A stretch of DNA of 64,000 bases from Sterolibacterium denitrificans (GCF_900174485.1 NZ_LT837803.1:806001-870000), one strand, 5' to 3'; shown: positions 44,280 to 54,600, counted from the stretch's first letter. Translations and numbers: made by a program. Notes: generated by a model from the sequence alone, not told the origin.

Positions 44280-47129
44280 TCAGAAACGGTAGCCGACTTC
44301 CAGCCAGAATTGGCGGCCGACTTCATAGACGGGAATGCCGGTGCTGATGGCCGTGTTGCTGTCGGCTACCGAGACCGCGTCGAGCACGTTGAATACGTCG
44401 AGATTGACGAACAGGGCCTGCTTGCGCGCGAGCGGGATTTCCCAACCGAGACGCATATCCCAGGTCAGGGCGTTGCTGAACTTGCGCTTCGACCAGATGG
44501 CGACTTTCTGGCCATCATGAACGATGGGTGAACTGGCGGCCGAAGTCGTTTGGGCAATCTTGGAGTAGGCGGCCCGGTAGCGCAGGAAGTTGGTCCAGGT
44601 CAGATTCCATTGCGGGATGTTGGTGAGACTCGACAGGCGCAAGGTCCATGGGCGGTTGTAGTTGTCGGCCGGCCGGTCGGCGTAGCGCATGATCTGGCCG
44701 TTGTATTGAATGTAGGGGTTGAGTATGTAGTTGGTACTGTCGACGCTGTCATACAGGTAGTCGGGGGCGTTCTGTTTTTTGTCGGTCCAGTCCAGCGCCA
44801 GTTGCCCCGTCGTTCGCGTGCCGAGCCAGCGGATTTCCTGCAGGGGCGTCACCGTCAGGGTCACGATGTCGGTTTCGCTCCTGCCGCCGTTGGTGTAGGT
44901 GGTGTAGCTGGGGGAGAGCGTCGGGTCGGTCGATGGCTGGCCGATGCTCGTACCCGACACCTGGATGACCTGGTCGCGGCCCTTGCGGTTGACGTACTTG
45001 AGGTCGTACTGCGCGCCGAGCCAGCGCTGGCCGATGCCGGCCATCAACTCGTCGTCGTAGGGAATCTCCAGTTCGCTGAATTTGACCAGGTTGGTGGCCT
45101 GGGTGCCCAGCGTCCAGGCGTCGTCCAGCGTGGTGCGCTTTTCCGTGTTGTAGCGCAGTTGGTTGCGGCCTTCCTGCAGGCGCCAGCTGGTGATGCTGCG
45201 GCCGTAGTAGCGGTTGGCGCCGGCGTTCAGCACCGTGCCGCGATCGGCGAAAACGTCGTACTGCGCCGCAAGGCGCGGGGCGAGCGTGGTCTTGTTCATG
45301 TAGTCGTCGCTGTCCAGTCGCAGGCCGGGGCGCAGATTGAGCTTGCCGAAGTCGATCTCATCCTGCAGCCAGGCCGTCTGCTGGTTCGTGGTGAAGTCGA
45401 ACGCGCCAGTGGCGTAGCGGGTGCGCTGGGTGAAGAACTGGCCGTTCCAGCCAGCCAGCGTCGTGCCTATGTCGCAGGCCACGCTGTCGGTGACGCCGCT
45501 GCCGTTGGTGCAGGTGCTGGTCGCTACCGGCGTCACGTAGGTGCTGCTCTCGGTCAGCCGCGCGTAGCGCACGTATTGCCGGGAAAGCTCCAGGCCGGTC
45601 TGCAGGCGGTGCGTCGCACCAAGCAGAGAGAAGGATTTCCAGTCGGCGTTGATGCGGTAGGACAGGGTTTTCTGGGCTTGATCGACGTCGCCATAGCCGC
45701 CTTCGTTGCTGCTGGTGGTCGCCGTGTTGCCGATGCCCCAGTCCTTGGTCGTGGATTTGCGCCAGGTGAACCAGTCGTCGTAAGCCGAATCACGCGACTG
45801 CTCCAGCTTGCCGTAGGACAGGTTGTGCTCGACCTTGGCCAGGTCGCCGTCCCAGCGCGCCTTGAGGTTGAGCTGGGTGCCGCCGGATTGCGTCTCGAAA
45901 GACGAATTGGCGGAGTTGCTGCGCCAGTAAATGTTGTTTTCCGGCGCGTAGGCGAGGCTGGATTCGATCTCCAGGCGGTCGGCCGGTTTCCAGAAGGCCT
46001 TGACGAAATAATTGTCGATCTCGCGCTTCTGGTCGCGCTTTTCGCTGCCCATGGCGGCGACATTGTTGGACGAATAGAAACTGGTCGGCATGCTCGAACG
46101 CTTCTGGCTGATGTTGGCGAGCAGGCCGAAGTTGTCGGTCAGGTGTCCTTCCAGCGTGGCGCGCACGATGGTCTTGTCGAACTCGGGCTGCTCGTTGTAA
46201 TTGCCCGAATTCTCGAAGCTGTACTGCTGGGCTTCGTCGATGTGGTAGCGCGTCCAGGACGAGCGGGTGCTCTGGTAGGAAATCTTGCCGCTCGGTTCCT
46301 TGCTCGGCCTGCGGGTATTCGCCTCGACCACGCCGCCGTTGAAGCGGCCGTAGGCGGCGGGCACGTTGCTGTCGTAGACGACGATGCTTTCGAGCAGGTC
46401 GGTGTCGAGCGCCAGGCCCTGGCTGCGGCCCGGCACATCGGCCAGCAGGTTCGGGTTGCTTTGTCCCGGGTCGATGTCGTTGTTCATGTTGACGCCGTCG
46501 ACGACGAAGGCGTTCTGGTAGAACTTGGCTCCGTTGATGCTGATGTCGGCCGGCGCAATTTCGCCAGGCGTCTTGCTGCTCAGTTGCAGATTGTCGAAGG
46601 CTACGCTCGGGTTGATTTTCAGCAGGCTGGTGATGTCGCCGTTGCCGCCAGGCTGGGCCTCTATCGTGTGGCGGTCGATGGTCGATGCGCCCATCCATTC
46701 GCGTCCGTCGACGACCAGTACCGGGGCCAGCGCCGTTGCGCTGCCGCTTTCGCCGGAAGCGCCGGTGCGCAGCGCCGGGATGGCGACCAGTATGTAGCCG
46801 GAAGCCGTCTGCTCCATGGTGTAGCCGGAACCGCGCAGCAGCGCGGCGAAGCCGCCGGCGATGTCGTAATCGCCGTGCAGGCCGTCGCTGCGCAGTCCCT
46901 TCAGTTTTTCGGCGTCGATCGCCAGCGGCACGCCGGTTTGCAGCGCGAAGCGGTTGAGCGTCGCATCCAGCGGGCCGGCGGGAATGTCGTAATGGCGTGC
47001 CGTCGGCGTCTGGGCGGCGGCCGGCAGCGCGAACGCCAGGTGGCCGGCGAAGGCCAGGCCGAGCAGCAGGGAGCAGCGGTTTCTGATTGCGGTGGCGCGG
47101 ATGCGGCAACTGCGGATTTCAGGTTTCAT
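44280..47129 (-). CDS. TonB-dependent outer-membrane receptor with STN domain
   Basis: 949-residue FecA-type transducer. After a signal peptide (LLLGLAFAGHLAFALPAAAQ) comes an STN signalling domain (HYDIPAGPLDATLNRFALQTGVPLAIDAEKLKGLRSDGLHGDY), then a plug domain (INGAKFYQNAFVVDGVNMNN, AAYGRFNGGVVEANTR), and a 22-strand barrel ending in WLEVGYRF with the terminal Phe. The STN domain signals to FecR encoded upstream. Its ligand is not visible; the barrel does not match a siderophore receptor I can name. The Fur box upstream of the sigma gene points to iron, heme or a related metal complex. Confidence 0.9.
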   Translation of the reverse strand: MKPEIRSCRIRATAIRNRCSLLLGLAFAGHLAFALPAAAQTPTARHYDIPAGPLDATLNRFALQTGVPLAIDAEKLKGLRSDGLHGDYDIAGGFAALLRGSGYTMEQTASGYILVAIPALRTGASGESGSATALAPVLVVDGREWMGASTIDRHTIEAQPGGNGDITSLLKINPSVAFDNLQLSSKTPGEIAPADISINGAKFYQNAFVVDGVNMNNDIDPGQSNPNLLADVPGRSQGLALDTDLLESIVVYDSNVPAAYGRFNGGVVEANTRRPSKEPSGKISYQSTRSSWTRYHIDEAQQYSFENSGNYNEQPEFDKTIVRATLEGHLTDNFGLLANISQKRSSMPTSFYSSNNVAAMGSEKRDQKREIDNYFVKAFWKPADRLEIESSLAYAPENNIYWRSNSANSSFETQSGGTQLNLKARWDGDLAKVEHNLSYGKLEQSRDSAYDDWFTWRKSTTKDWGIGNTATTSSNEGGYGDVDQAQKTLSYRINADWKSFSLLGATHRLQTGLELSRQYVRYARLTESSTYVTPVATSTCTNGSGVTDSVACDIGTTLAGWNGQFFTQRTRYATGAFDFTTNQQTAWLQDEIDFGKLNLRPGLRLDSDDYMNKTTLAPRLAAQYDVFADRGTVLNAGANRYYGRSITSWRLQEGRNQLRYNTEKRTTLDDAWTLGTQATNLVKFSELEIPYDDELMAGIGQRWLGAQYDLKYVNRKGRDQVIQVSGTSIGQPSTDPTLSPSYTTYTNGGRSETDIVTLTVTPLQEIRWLGTRTTGQLALDWTDKKQNAPDYLYDSVDSTNYILNPYIQYNGQIMRYADRPADNYNRPWTLRLSSLTNIPQWNLTWTNFLRYRAAYSKIAQTTSAASSPIVHDGQKVAIWSKRKFSNALTWDMRLGWEIPLARKQALFVNLDVFNVLDAVSVADSNTAISTGIPVYEVGRQFWLEVGYRF

Positions 47130-47297
47130 GGTCAGCGGGTTCCATCGAATGGTTGGCGATTGCTCGCGGAAAATCGATGACTGCGGGAACTGGCTAACGC
47201 AAGAATGTCCGGCCTGCTTGGCTATCCAACATCGTCCATCGTTCGGGTTGACGAACGAAATTGCCAAAGCGGAACCGGACGGCCAAAAAATCAGGAG

Positions 47298-48305
47298 TCA
47301 GCGCTCTGCCTTCCGGCTGACGACGACGAGGTAAGGCGTCAGGCTGCGTATCCGTAATGCCGGAAAGCTGTTGGCGAGCAATTGCAGCGACCGGTCGGTG
47401 TCGGTCAGCGACAGCACGGCGGAGACGCGAATGTTGGCGATTGCCTCGCGGTCGTAGTGGATGTAGCCGTAACGCTGGCGGGCAAGCGCGTCGAGCACCT
47501 CGCCCAGCGGGCGGTCACGCACCACCATCTGGTGAGTCTGCCATGCCGCTTCCAGCAGGTCGGCGTCGATCGGCTGAGGGAGCGGGTCTTCGTGGCATGC
47601 CGGCCCGAAGGCCAGGCTTTCGCCAGCGCGCACGACTGCAGGAAAACCCGCTGGCGCGGCGCGGACCTCGACGCGTGATTCGCGCATGCCGAGCCGGGTG
47701 CAGCCTGCTTCCTTGCTGACCAGGAAACGCGTACCCAGCGCCCGGATGCGGCCATGTTCGGTTTCGACCACGAAAGGCCGGCCTGCCTCGCTGGCGACAT
47801 TGACCAGGATGGCGCCCTGCAATAGCTTGACGGTGCGCTGCCGGGCGTTGAAATCGAGGCTGACCTCGCTCGCTCCGCCCAGCGACAGGCGGCTACCGTC
47901 ATCCAGCGTGTGCGAGGCCCATTCGCCGCGTTCGGTGCGCAGATTGGCCAGCATCCGGCCGGCCGGGTCGTCCTGCCAGACCTGCCAGACGGATAGGGAT
48001 AGCGCCAGCGCGCAGACCAGCAGGATGGCGACCGTGCTGCCCTGGAGGCGCGTCCATGCGGCATCCGGCGCGGCGCGCAAGGCCTTGCGCGCCGTCTCCT
48101 GCGTGCCACTGCGCCGGATGTGTTCCAGACCGTCCATCAGTTTCTCCAAGCGTTCGGCGGCAACCGCGTGTCGTGGATCGGCCGCTTGCCAGGCGGCGTA
48201 GCCGCTCGCCGCCGCCTGCCGCTCCTGGGGATCGTCGGTACCGAGGCGGACGATCCATTCGGCGGCTTGTTGCGCCACGCCGTCCATCGCTGCCGGAGAA
48301 TTCAT
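47298..48305 (-). CDS. fecR: FecR-family sigma regulator
   Basis: 335-residue inner-membrane anti-/pro-sigma protein. The N-terminal cytosolic part (AAEWIVRLGTDDPQERQAAASGYAAWQAADPRH) is the DUF4880 type, one membrane helix follows (about 100-120, VAILLVCALALSLSVWQVW), then the FecR domain (GEWASHTLDDGSRLSLGGASEVSLDF) and a C-terminal STN-contacting domain (VLDALARQRYGYIHYDREAIANIRVSAVLSLTD). It relays occupancy of the receptor to the FecI-like sigma factor. Its ATG overlaps the sigma stop by 4 bases. Confidence 0.93.
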   Translation of the reverse strand: MNSPAAMDGVAQQAAEWIVRLGTDDPQERQAAASGYAAWQAADPRHAVAAERLEKLMDGLEHIRRSGTQETARKALRAAPDAAWTRLQGSTVAILLVCALALSLSVWQVWQDDPAGRMLANLRTERGEWASHTLDDGSRLSLGGASEVSLDFNARQRTVKLLQGAILVNVASEAGRPFVVETEHGRIRALGTRFLVSKEAGCTRLGMRESRVEVRAAPAGFPAVVRAGESLAFGPACHEDPLPQPIDADLLEAAWQTHQMVVRDRPLGEVLDALARQRYGYIHYDREAIANIRVSAVLSLTDTDRSLQLLANSFPALRIRSLTPYLVVVSRKAER

Positions 48306-48826
48306 GACGTCATGCCGCTGGGAAGCCCAGGGCTGGCGCACCGAACCAGGCATTGGACCAGGTATTTGCGCACCATGCGCGTGCTGACCTTGAGCCGGGC
48401 GGCGACCTCGGCATGGCCCAGTCCGTCCAGATAATGCAGCAGGAAAGCCTCGCCGGCCTTGCGCGGTACCTGTTGCAGCGCATCGCCGATTTGCACGAGC
48501 GTCTGCGTGGCGATCAGGAGGTCTTCCGGCGAAGGGTGTCCGGCCACGGCCAGGCTGTTTGCAGCGCCGGCCAGTTCGGCCAGATAGGCTCGTTCGATGG
48601 CCGCGCGACGCGTCTGGTCGATGAGCAGGCGGTTCGCCGTGGTCGTCAGATAGGCGCGCGGCGCGCGCATGGCGAACAGGGCATCGCGCGAGGTGATGAT
48701 GCGCAGGAAAGTGTCTTGCGCCAGATCGGCGGCGCGTTCCGGACAATCGAGCCGGCGGCGCAGCCAGGCGCATAGCCAGCCATGGTGGTTGCGGTAGAGT
48801 TCGGCGACGGGGTTGGCGGCAGACAC
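48302..48826 (-). CDS. fecI: FecI-like ECF sigma factor
   Basis: 174-residue extracytoplasmic-function sigma factor. Region 2 is visible as LDCPERAADLAQDTFLRIITSRDALFAMRAPRAYLTTTANRLLIDQTRR, and region 4 as LHYLDGLGHAEVAARLKVSTRMVRKYLVQCLVRC. It is the first gene of fecI-fecR-receptor-peroxidase. A Fur box lies about 60 bases upstream, so low iron should raise its expression, and receptor occupancy then activates it through FecR. Confidence 0.93.
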   Translation of the reverse strand: MSAANPVAELYRNHHGWLCAWLRRRLDCPERAADLAQDTFLRIITSRDALFAMRAPRAYLTTTANRLLIDQTRRAAIERAYLAELAGAANSLAVAGHPSPEDLLIATQTLVQIGDALQQVPRKAGEAFLLHYLDGLGHAEVAARLKVSTRMVRKYLVQCLVRCASPGLPSGMTS

Positions 48827-48885
48827 GTCAGGCTCCGGGGAACGGGAAAAATTCTGGCTGACTACCGGGTAGGTGGCTTGCTATT

Positions 48886-48904
48886 GATAATGATTCTTAT
48901 TCTC
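48886..48904 (-). promoter_or_regulatory. Fur box upstream of fecI
   Basis: GATAATGATTCTTATTCTC matches the 19-base Fur consensus GATAATGATAATCATTATC at 15 positions, including the first nine. It lies about 60 bases upstream of the fecI ATG, where the promoter is expected. Confidence 0.8.
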
Positions 48905-49000
48905 TCATTGATGGTGGAGGCGTGCAATGCCCGGGAGGTGGAGATAAGCGCAATTGGTTGAATGGGCTGGTTTGCCCTTGCCGACTGGCATTGGCGTACC

Positions 49001-49036
49001 AAAAAAAACAGGCCTGCGAAATCGAATCGCAGGCCT
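49001..49036 (-). terminator. Intrinsic terminator after the ferredoxin-NADP reductase gene
   Basis: On the minus strand a 10-bp stem AGGCCTGCGA/TCGCAGGCCT with a short AT-rich loop is followed by G and eight Ts. It lies about 80 bases past the reductase stop. Confidence 0.85.
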
Positions 49037-49117
49037 ATTCCGCTCTGCCGGACGAGCGTCACTCCCATTTCTTCCGGCGAGTCTTCCGCCCCGCCCCGGC
49101 GAGGGCCTGCGAGGCTG

Positions 49118-49894
49118 TTACTTCTCGACGAAAGCCCGCTCGATCACGTAATCGCCGGCCACGCCGGTGCGCGGCGAGATTTTGAAGCCGCGCGCGTCGA
49201 GCAGGGCGCAGGTGTCCTTGAGCATGCTCGGGCTGCCGCAGAGCATGGCGCGGTCGCGCGCCGGGTCGAGCGGCGGCAGGCCGATGTCCTCGAACAGCTT
49301 GCCGCTTTCGATCAGGTCGGTCAGGCGGCCGCGGTTGCGGAAGGGTTCGCGCGTCACGGTCGGGTAATAGATCAGTTTGGCGCGCACGTCTTCGCCGAAG
49401 AATTCGTGCTCGCGCAATTCGCGGCTGATGAAGTCGGAGTAGGCCAGCTCATTGACCTGACGCACGCCATGCACCAGCACGACCTTCTCGAAGCGCTCAT
49501 AGGTTGCCGGGTCCTGGATCAGGCTAAGGAAGGGTGCCAGGCCGGTGCCGGTGCCGAATAGGTAGAGGTACTTGCCGGGCAGCAGATCGGGCAGCACCAG
49601 GGTGCCGGTCGGTTTCTTGCTGACCATGATGTTCTGTCCCTCTTGCAGGTGCTGCAGGCGCGAGGTGAGCGGGCCGTCCTGCACCTTGATGCTGAAGAAT
49701 TCCAGATGGTCGGCATGGTTGGCGCTGGCGATGCTGTAGGCGCGCATCAGCGGCTTGCCTTCGACCTCCAGGCCGATCATGACGAATTGTCCATTTTCGA
49801 AGCGCAGACTCGGATCGCGGGTCGTGCGGAAGCTGAACAGGGTATCGTTCCAGTGATGGACGCTGAGGACGCGCTCGGTGTTGAGATTGCTCAT
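49118..49894 (-). CDS. fpr: Ferredoxin/flavodoxin-NADP+ reductase
   Basis: 258-residue FAD enzyme that moves electrons between NADPH and ferredoxin. Evidence: GKPLMRAYSIASANHADHLEFFSIKV (FAD-binding RxYS), KPTGTLVLPDLLPGKYLYLFGTGTGLAPFLSLI (NADP-binding), and the terminal AGDYVIERAFVEK typical of bacterial Fpr. The start at 49894 is chosen for GGAG at a 4-base spacing; an ATG three codons earlier has none. It is divergent from a LysR regulator, as in Pseudomonas fprA-finR. It could supply low-potential electrons to nearby redox enzymes. Confidence 0.92.
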   Translation of the reverse strand: MSNLNTERVLSVHHWNDTLFSFRTTRDPSLRFENGQFVMIGLEVEGKPLMRAYSIASANHADHLEFFSIKVQDGPLTSRLQHLQEGQNIMVSKKPTGTLVLPDLLPGKYLYLFGTGTGLAPFLSLIQDPATYERFEKVVLVHGVRQVNELAYSDFISRELREHEFFGEDVRAKLIYYPTVTREPFRNRGRLTDLIESGKLFEDIGLPPLDPARDRAMLCGSPSMLKDTCALLDARGFKISPRTGVAGDYVIERAFVEK

Positions 49895-49990
49895 GGACTC
49901 CATTCCTTATAGTGAATGGGGGTAATTCTAGGTAAGCGCCGTTTATCTGTAAAATTGATTTTATTGAGATCATTGTTCTATTTTGTTGAT

Positions 49991-50917
49991 ATGAAATTCA
50001 GCCTGCGTCAGATCGAGGTTTTCGTTGCCGTGGCTCGCTTGGGCAGCGTCTCGGCGGCGGCCGATGCCATTGCGCTGTCGCAGTCGGCGGTAAGCATGGC
50101 GCTGTCCGAATTCGAGCGTCAGTTCGATTGCCGGCTGTTCGAACGCATCGGCAAGAGCCTGCGGATCAATCCGCTGGGCGAGCAGCTTTTGCCCAAGGCG
50201 GTCGAACTGCTCGATCGCGCCGCCGAGGTCGAGGCCTTGCTCGAAGGCCGCACCGGACTGGGTTCGCTGCGCATCGGCGCGACGCTGACCATCGGCAACT
50301 ATCTGGCGACCCTGATCATCGCCGATTTTCTCCAGCGCCATCCCGAGGCGCGGGTGCAGTTGACGGTGCACAACACCGCCACCATCGTCGAGCAGGTGGC
50401 GCAATACGAATTGGATCTGGGACTCATCGAGGGCGCCTGCCGGCATCCGAGTCTGGTGACCCAGCCCTGGGTCGAGGACGAGCTGGTGGTTTTCGCCGCG
50501 CCCGATCATCCGCTGGCCGGGCAGGGCGTGGTGACGCTGGAACGCCTCATGCAGGAGCGCTGGATCCTGCGCGAGCAGGGTTCGGGCACGCGCGAAGTTC
50601 TTGAGCAGGCCTTGCGGCGCCATCACCTCGAACCGTCGATCCGCCTCGAACTCGAACATACCGAGGCCATCAAGCGCGCCGTCGAGTCAGGTCTGGGAAT
50701 CAGTTGCATTTCGCGCCTGGCGCTGAAGGAGGCTTTCCGGCGCGGCAGCCTGGTTGCCATGGAAACGCCGCAATTGGATCTGCGCCGGCGCTTCCAGTTT
50801 CTCTGGCATCGCGACAAATACCAGACCACCGTGCTGCGGGAATTTCTCGCCGCCTGTCAGGCGATGACGGCGGGTGCCGCGCGCAGCGATCTGATCGATC
50901 TGCCCTATATCGCCTGA
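49991..50917 (+). CDS. LysR-family transcription regulator
   Basis: 308-residue LysR regulator. The N-terminal helix-turn-helix is MKFSLRQIEVFVAVARLGSVSAAADAIALSQSAVSMALSEFERQFDCRLFER, followed by the two-lobed effector domain (GSLRIGATLTIGNYLATLIIADFLQRHPEARVQL; LREQGSGTREVLEQALRRH). The start at 49991 is the family-standard one. Its position, 96 bases from fpr and divergent, suggests it controls fpr, like FinR in Pseudomonas. Its 3' end overlaps that of the converging molybdoenzyme chaperone gene by 13 bases. Confidence 0.92.
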   Translation: MKFSLRQIEVFVAVARLGSVSAAADAIALSQSAVSMALSEFERQFDCRLFERIGKSLRINPLGEQLLPKAVELLDRAAEVEALLEGRTGLGSLRIGATLTIGNYLATLIIADFLQRHPEARVQLTVHNTATIVEQVAQYELDLGLIEGACRHPSLVTQPWVEDELVVFAAPDHPLAGQGVVTLERLMQERWILREQGSGTREVLEQALRRHHLEPSIRLELEHTEAIKRAVESGLGISCISRLALKEAFRRGSLVAMETPQLDLRRRFQFLWHRDKYQTTVLREFLAACQAMTAGAARSDLIDLPYIA

Positions 50918-51612
50918 ACCGCGTGGATGGTCCGGGTAGACCTGGCCGCCGTTTCCCGGATCACGGTTGCGCCGGTTGCGATTTGCAGCAGCCGGGTTTC
51001 GCTGGCGAGGAACGCCGCCAGCAGGCGCGTGACCTCAAGGAAAAAAGCCAGGGCCGATTGCTCGACGAGGCGCGGATGCAGCTGCGGCGCCCAGCGGCCG
51101 AGCTGGCGCGCCAGGAAATCGCGCTGGGCGCGCCGGTAGGGGTCGGCATCGCCGCCGGTTTCCAGGGCATCGGCCTCGCGATGGCAGAGGAAATGCATGA
51201 ATTCGAGTTCGCTGACCAGATGATCGGGCAGTTCGTTCAACTGCGTATTCGGGGCGAGGCCGAAGTGTTCAAAGAAGCGCAGCACTTCTTCCATCACCTG
51301 CATGCGCGTGCCGTGGTTGAGGCCGCCGTAGAGCGGGATCGGCCCGGTATCGAAGAGGCGGGTGTATTCGACGGCCAGATCCTCGTCGCTGCCGCCCGCA
51401 TCGCTCAGTGCGGCGGTATCTGGTTCCGGCTGCAGCGGCGGCTCGCTGTCCAGCGCACTGCACAGCGCCGTCATGCACCGCGCCACCTCGCCGCCGCGGA
51501 TCGCGGCGACCAAATCCTGATCCGGATAGGCAAACAGGAAGGCGAACAGTGTATATAGCGCACTGCGCGTCCTGGCCTGCTGTGCGTCGGCGATGCGGGG
51601 TTGTTCGTTCAT
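50905..51612 (-). CDS. TorD/EbdD-like chaperone of the molybdoenzyme
   Basis: 235-residue all-helical cytosolic protein of the TorD/DmsD/NarJ chaperone group. Evidence: TRSALYTLFAFLFAYPDQDLVAAIRGGE at the start, EYTRLFDTGPIPLYGGLNHGTRMQVMEEVLRFFEHFGLAPN, which is the usual NarJ-like motif (Y-x-R-L-F), and LPDHLVSELEFMHFLCHREADALETG. Such chaperones bind the Tat signal and assist cofactor insertion. It follows the catalytic subunit gene by 16 bases, like the delta gene of ethylbenzene dehydrogenase. Confidence 0.88.
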   Translation of the reverse strand: MNEQPRIADAQQARTRSALYTLFAFLFAYPDQDLVAAIRGGEVARCMTALCSALDSEPPLQPEPDTAALSDAGGSDEDLAVEYTRLFDTGPIPLYGGLNHGTRMQVMEEVLRFFEHFGLAPNTQLNELPDHLVSELEFMHFLCHREADALETGGDADPYRRAQRDFLARQLGRWAPQLHPRLVEQSALAFFLEVTRLLAAFLASETRLLQIATGATVIRETAARSTRTIHAVQAI

Positions 51613-51628
51613 TTCAGCGACCTTGGGG

Positions 51629-54600
51629 TTAGGGTTTGGGTTTGGCAGCGGCAGCGGATTGGCGTGCCGCTGCCGCTGTCCTGGCGCCGATCTTTTCGAT
51701 TTCCACGCGGGTGTCGCGATCGGTGGGGCCCGGCGTGTTGGCTTCCGGCAGGGGTTGCAGGTGGCCGTAACCGCCGGCCAGCGAGAGCGGATTGAACGGA
51801 TTCGGCGTCAGCGTGCCGTAGGATTTGTGGTTTTTGTACTGGTAGGGCTCCCAGGCATGGTAGATGATGACCTGGCCGGGACGCAGGCTGGGCACGACCT
51901 TCGCCAGCGTTTCGAATGCGCCGATGTCGTTGTAGACGCGCACCCGGTCGTTGTCCTGGATGCCGCGGCTGGCCGCATCCCGCGTGCCCATCCATACCGT
52001 CGGCTCGCCGCGCCCGCCCAGGCGCAGCAGGTTCGGATGGTCGCGCCAGGCGGCGTGGATGGACCAGCGCGTGTGGGCGCCGTTGAGGATCAACGGATAG
52101 TCGCCGCCGATCGGCGGGCTGTCCTTGTGCGTGGGCAGTTGCTCGCCCTGTTCCAGGTAATAGGGATGATCGATGTAGAACTGGATGCGCCTGGTGAGCG
52201 TGGGCCAGGGCTGTTTCTTTTCCGTGTGCCAGGTGTTTGCGGTGATCGTCTCGTTGGGCTTGATGTCGGTGGCATTGCCGATGTTGATGAAGTTCATGCC
52301 CAGCCCGGTGATGCGCTCGTAGCCCTTCTGCTTCAGCGTTTTCCAGTCGATGCCGTTGAGCATGGTGGTCTGCGACAGCACATGCTCCAGCAGCGCCTCG
52401 GGCTTGTCTTCCGGGAAGCGGCCATTGAAGGTGAATTCGTCATAGACGTTGTCCAGCCGCCGCTGCTTGCCGGTGCGATCATTGAAATGCCTGATGTCGC
52501 GCGCCTTGGCACGCTGCTGGATGGCTTTCATCAGCAGGCAGAGGATGGCGTATTCGGCTTTCGACTCACCCAGCGGCTCGATGGCGCGGCTGATGATGTG
52601 GATGTAGGGCGACAGCGGCGTGGCCCAGAGGATGTCGTCCTTCTCGTACCAGCCGGCGGCCGGCAGCACATAGTCGCTGTGCAGCGCCGTGTTGCTCATG
52701 CGCCAGTCGATGGTCACCAGCAGGTCGAGTTCCTTGACCAGGGTTTTTTCCAGCACGTCGTAGCCGCGCGCGCGGCGCAGGATGTTGCCGCCGAGCTCGA
52801 AGAAGATGCGCTGCTTGTTCTGCGGCGGGCGGATCTGCCAGCCTTTTTGATAGGACTCTTCCAGGAAGCTCGCCAGCTCGCGCTTCATGGTCTTGTCGTA
52901 TTTTTTCGAACTGCCGTAGAGCGCCTGCAGGCCGACGTGGTAATAGAACAGGTTGCCGGCAATGAAGCTGCCCTCGCGGTATTTGTCGGCGACGATGTCG
53001 TAGATGATGGCCTCGTCGCTCTTGCCGGCGATCTTGCCCTTGATGAAGGCCGGCGCCGCCCCGGCGGCCACCACCAGCCCGCCGAGGGACGGCGGCAGAT
53101 TGCCCGGGGCGATCACCGCGCTCTGCGCGCCGTCGATCGACACCGCCGGAAAGCCGGTGATGCCGCTGCCTTTCTTGCCGATGTGGCCGCACAGGGTCAG
53201 CACCAGGATCTGGCAGCGCTCCATCTCGATGCCGTGGTAATACTTGGAGAAGGTCGATTGCGTGAGGTAGATGGCCGCGCGGGCCTTGCCGATCATGCGC
53301 GCCAGGCGGCGCACGGTGGCTGGCGCCACGCCGGTCGTTGCGGCCGTCTGCTCGGGTTTCCAGCGGCTGTCGAGCTGCTGGCGCAGGCGGGAAAAGACGG
53401 TCTGCACGAAGACCTTGCGGCCATCCGGCAGCGTCACCTGATAGCGTCCTTCGAGTGCCGGCCGCAGCTTGCCCAGCGCCAGCGATTTCTGCGGCGCCTG
53501 GCGCAGGCTGCGGGTCTTTTCGTCCCAGACGTAGAAGACGTCCTCGCGGCCGTCCTTCTTGAGATCGCGCTGGCGCAGATACTGTTGATTGTCTTCGCGC
53601 ACCAGCAGCGGCAGGTCGGTCTGCTCGCGGATGAAGTCGGGCTGGTGCAGTTTTTCCTCGATGATGACCTGGGCCAGCGACAGGCCCAGCGCGGCATCGC
53701 TGCCGGAATTCACCCCGATCCACAGGTCGGCATGGATCGATGAGGCGTTGTAATCCGGCGCGATGCTGACGACCTTGGCGCCGTTGTAGCGCGCCTCGTT
53801 GATGAAATGGGCGTTGGGAATCTGGGTGTATACCGGATTGGCGCCCCAGACCAGGATCAGGTCCGAGTAGAACAGGTCGTCCATGGAGCCGGAGAAGGAA
53901 ATCTTGCCGACGGTGACCTGGGCGCCCTGGTGGTGGTCGCCGACTTCGGTATTCACGTCGATCATCGGCGTATCGAGGATGAAGCCGAGGCGATAGGGCG
54001 CGGTGGACGCGCCGCCGCCGGCATTCGCCGTGCCCGGATCCCAGGTGATGGCGCCGGGGCCGTCCGTGCGCATCACGTCGATCATCCGGTCGGCGATGTC
54101 GGCCAGCGCCTCGTCCCAGGAGACGCGCATCCACTTGCCCTCGCCGCGTGCGCCGACGCGCCTGAGCGGATGGGTCAGCCGCCCGGCATCGTACATGCGC
54201 TGGCTGTAGCAGGCGCCTTTCTGGCAGCCGCGCGGATTGTAGTCGGGGACGTTGGGATCGACCTGTTCATAGGTCGCCGCCTGTTCCTCGCGCCAGGCGA
54301 TGCCGTTCTTCACATACACGTTCCAGCTGCAGTTGCGCTGGTACCAGCAGTTGACGAAGTGCGTGCTCTTGGCGACCGAATCCCAGTGCCATTTCTTGCG
54401 GTAGAGATCCTCGAAGCTGCGGTATTCCAGCTCGGCCGCCGCTTCAAGGGGACTGAGTTCGGCCGCCGCCTTGTTGCCGTTGCCGTCCTTGCCGGCAGCC
54501 TGGGCCATGGCGTTCATCGGCAGCAGTTCGAGATGGCATAGCGACAGCGCCAGCGCGCTGCCGCCGGCCTTGAGGAAGCTGCGCCTGTCCATGCCGATCA

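Noticed and set aside
44550-47180. An 876-codon open frame antisense to the TonB-dependent receptor
   Set aside because: It lies opposite a gene with full STN, plug and barrel features, has no family motif, and long antisense frames are common in GC-rich DNA.
51593-53743. A 716-codon plus-strand open frame over the molybdoenzyme alpha gene
   Set aside because: It is a shadow of the alpha subunit: composition is typical of antisense frames (Val, Arg, Gln, Asp, His rich) and no domain is visible.
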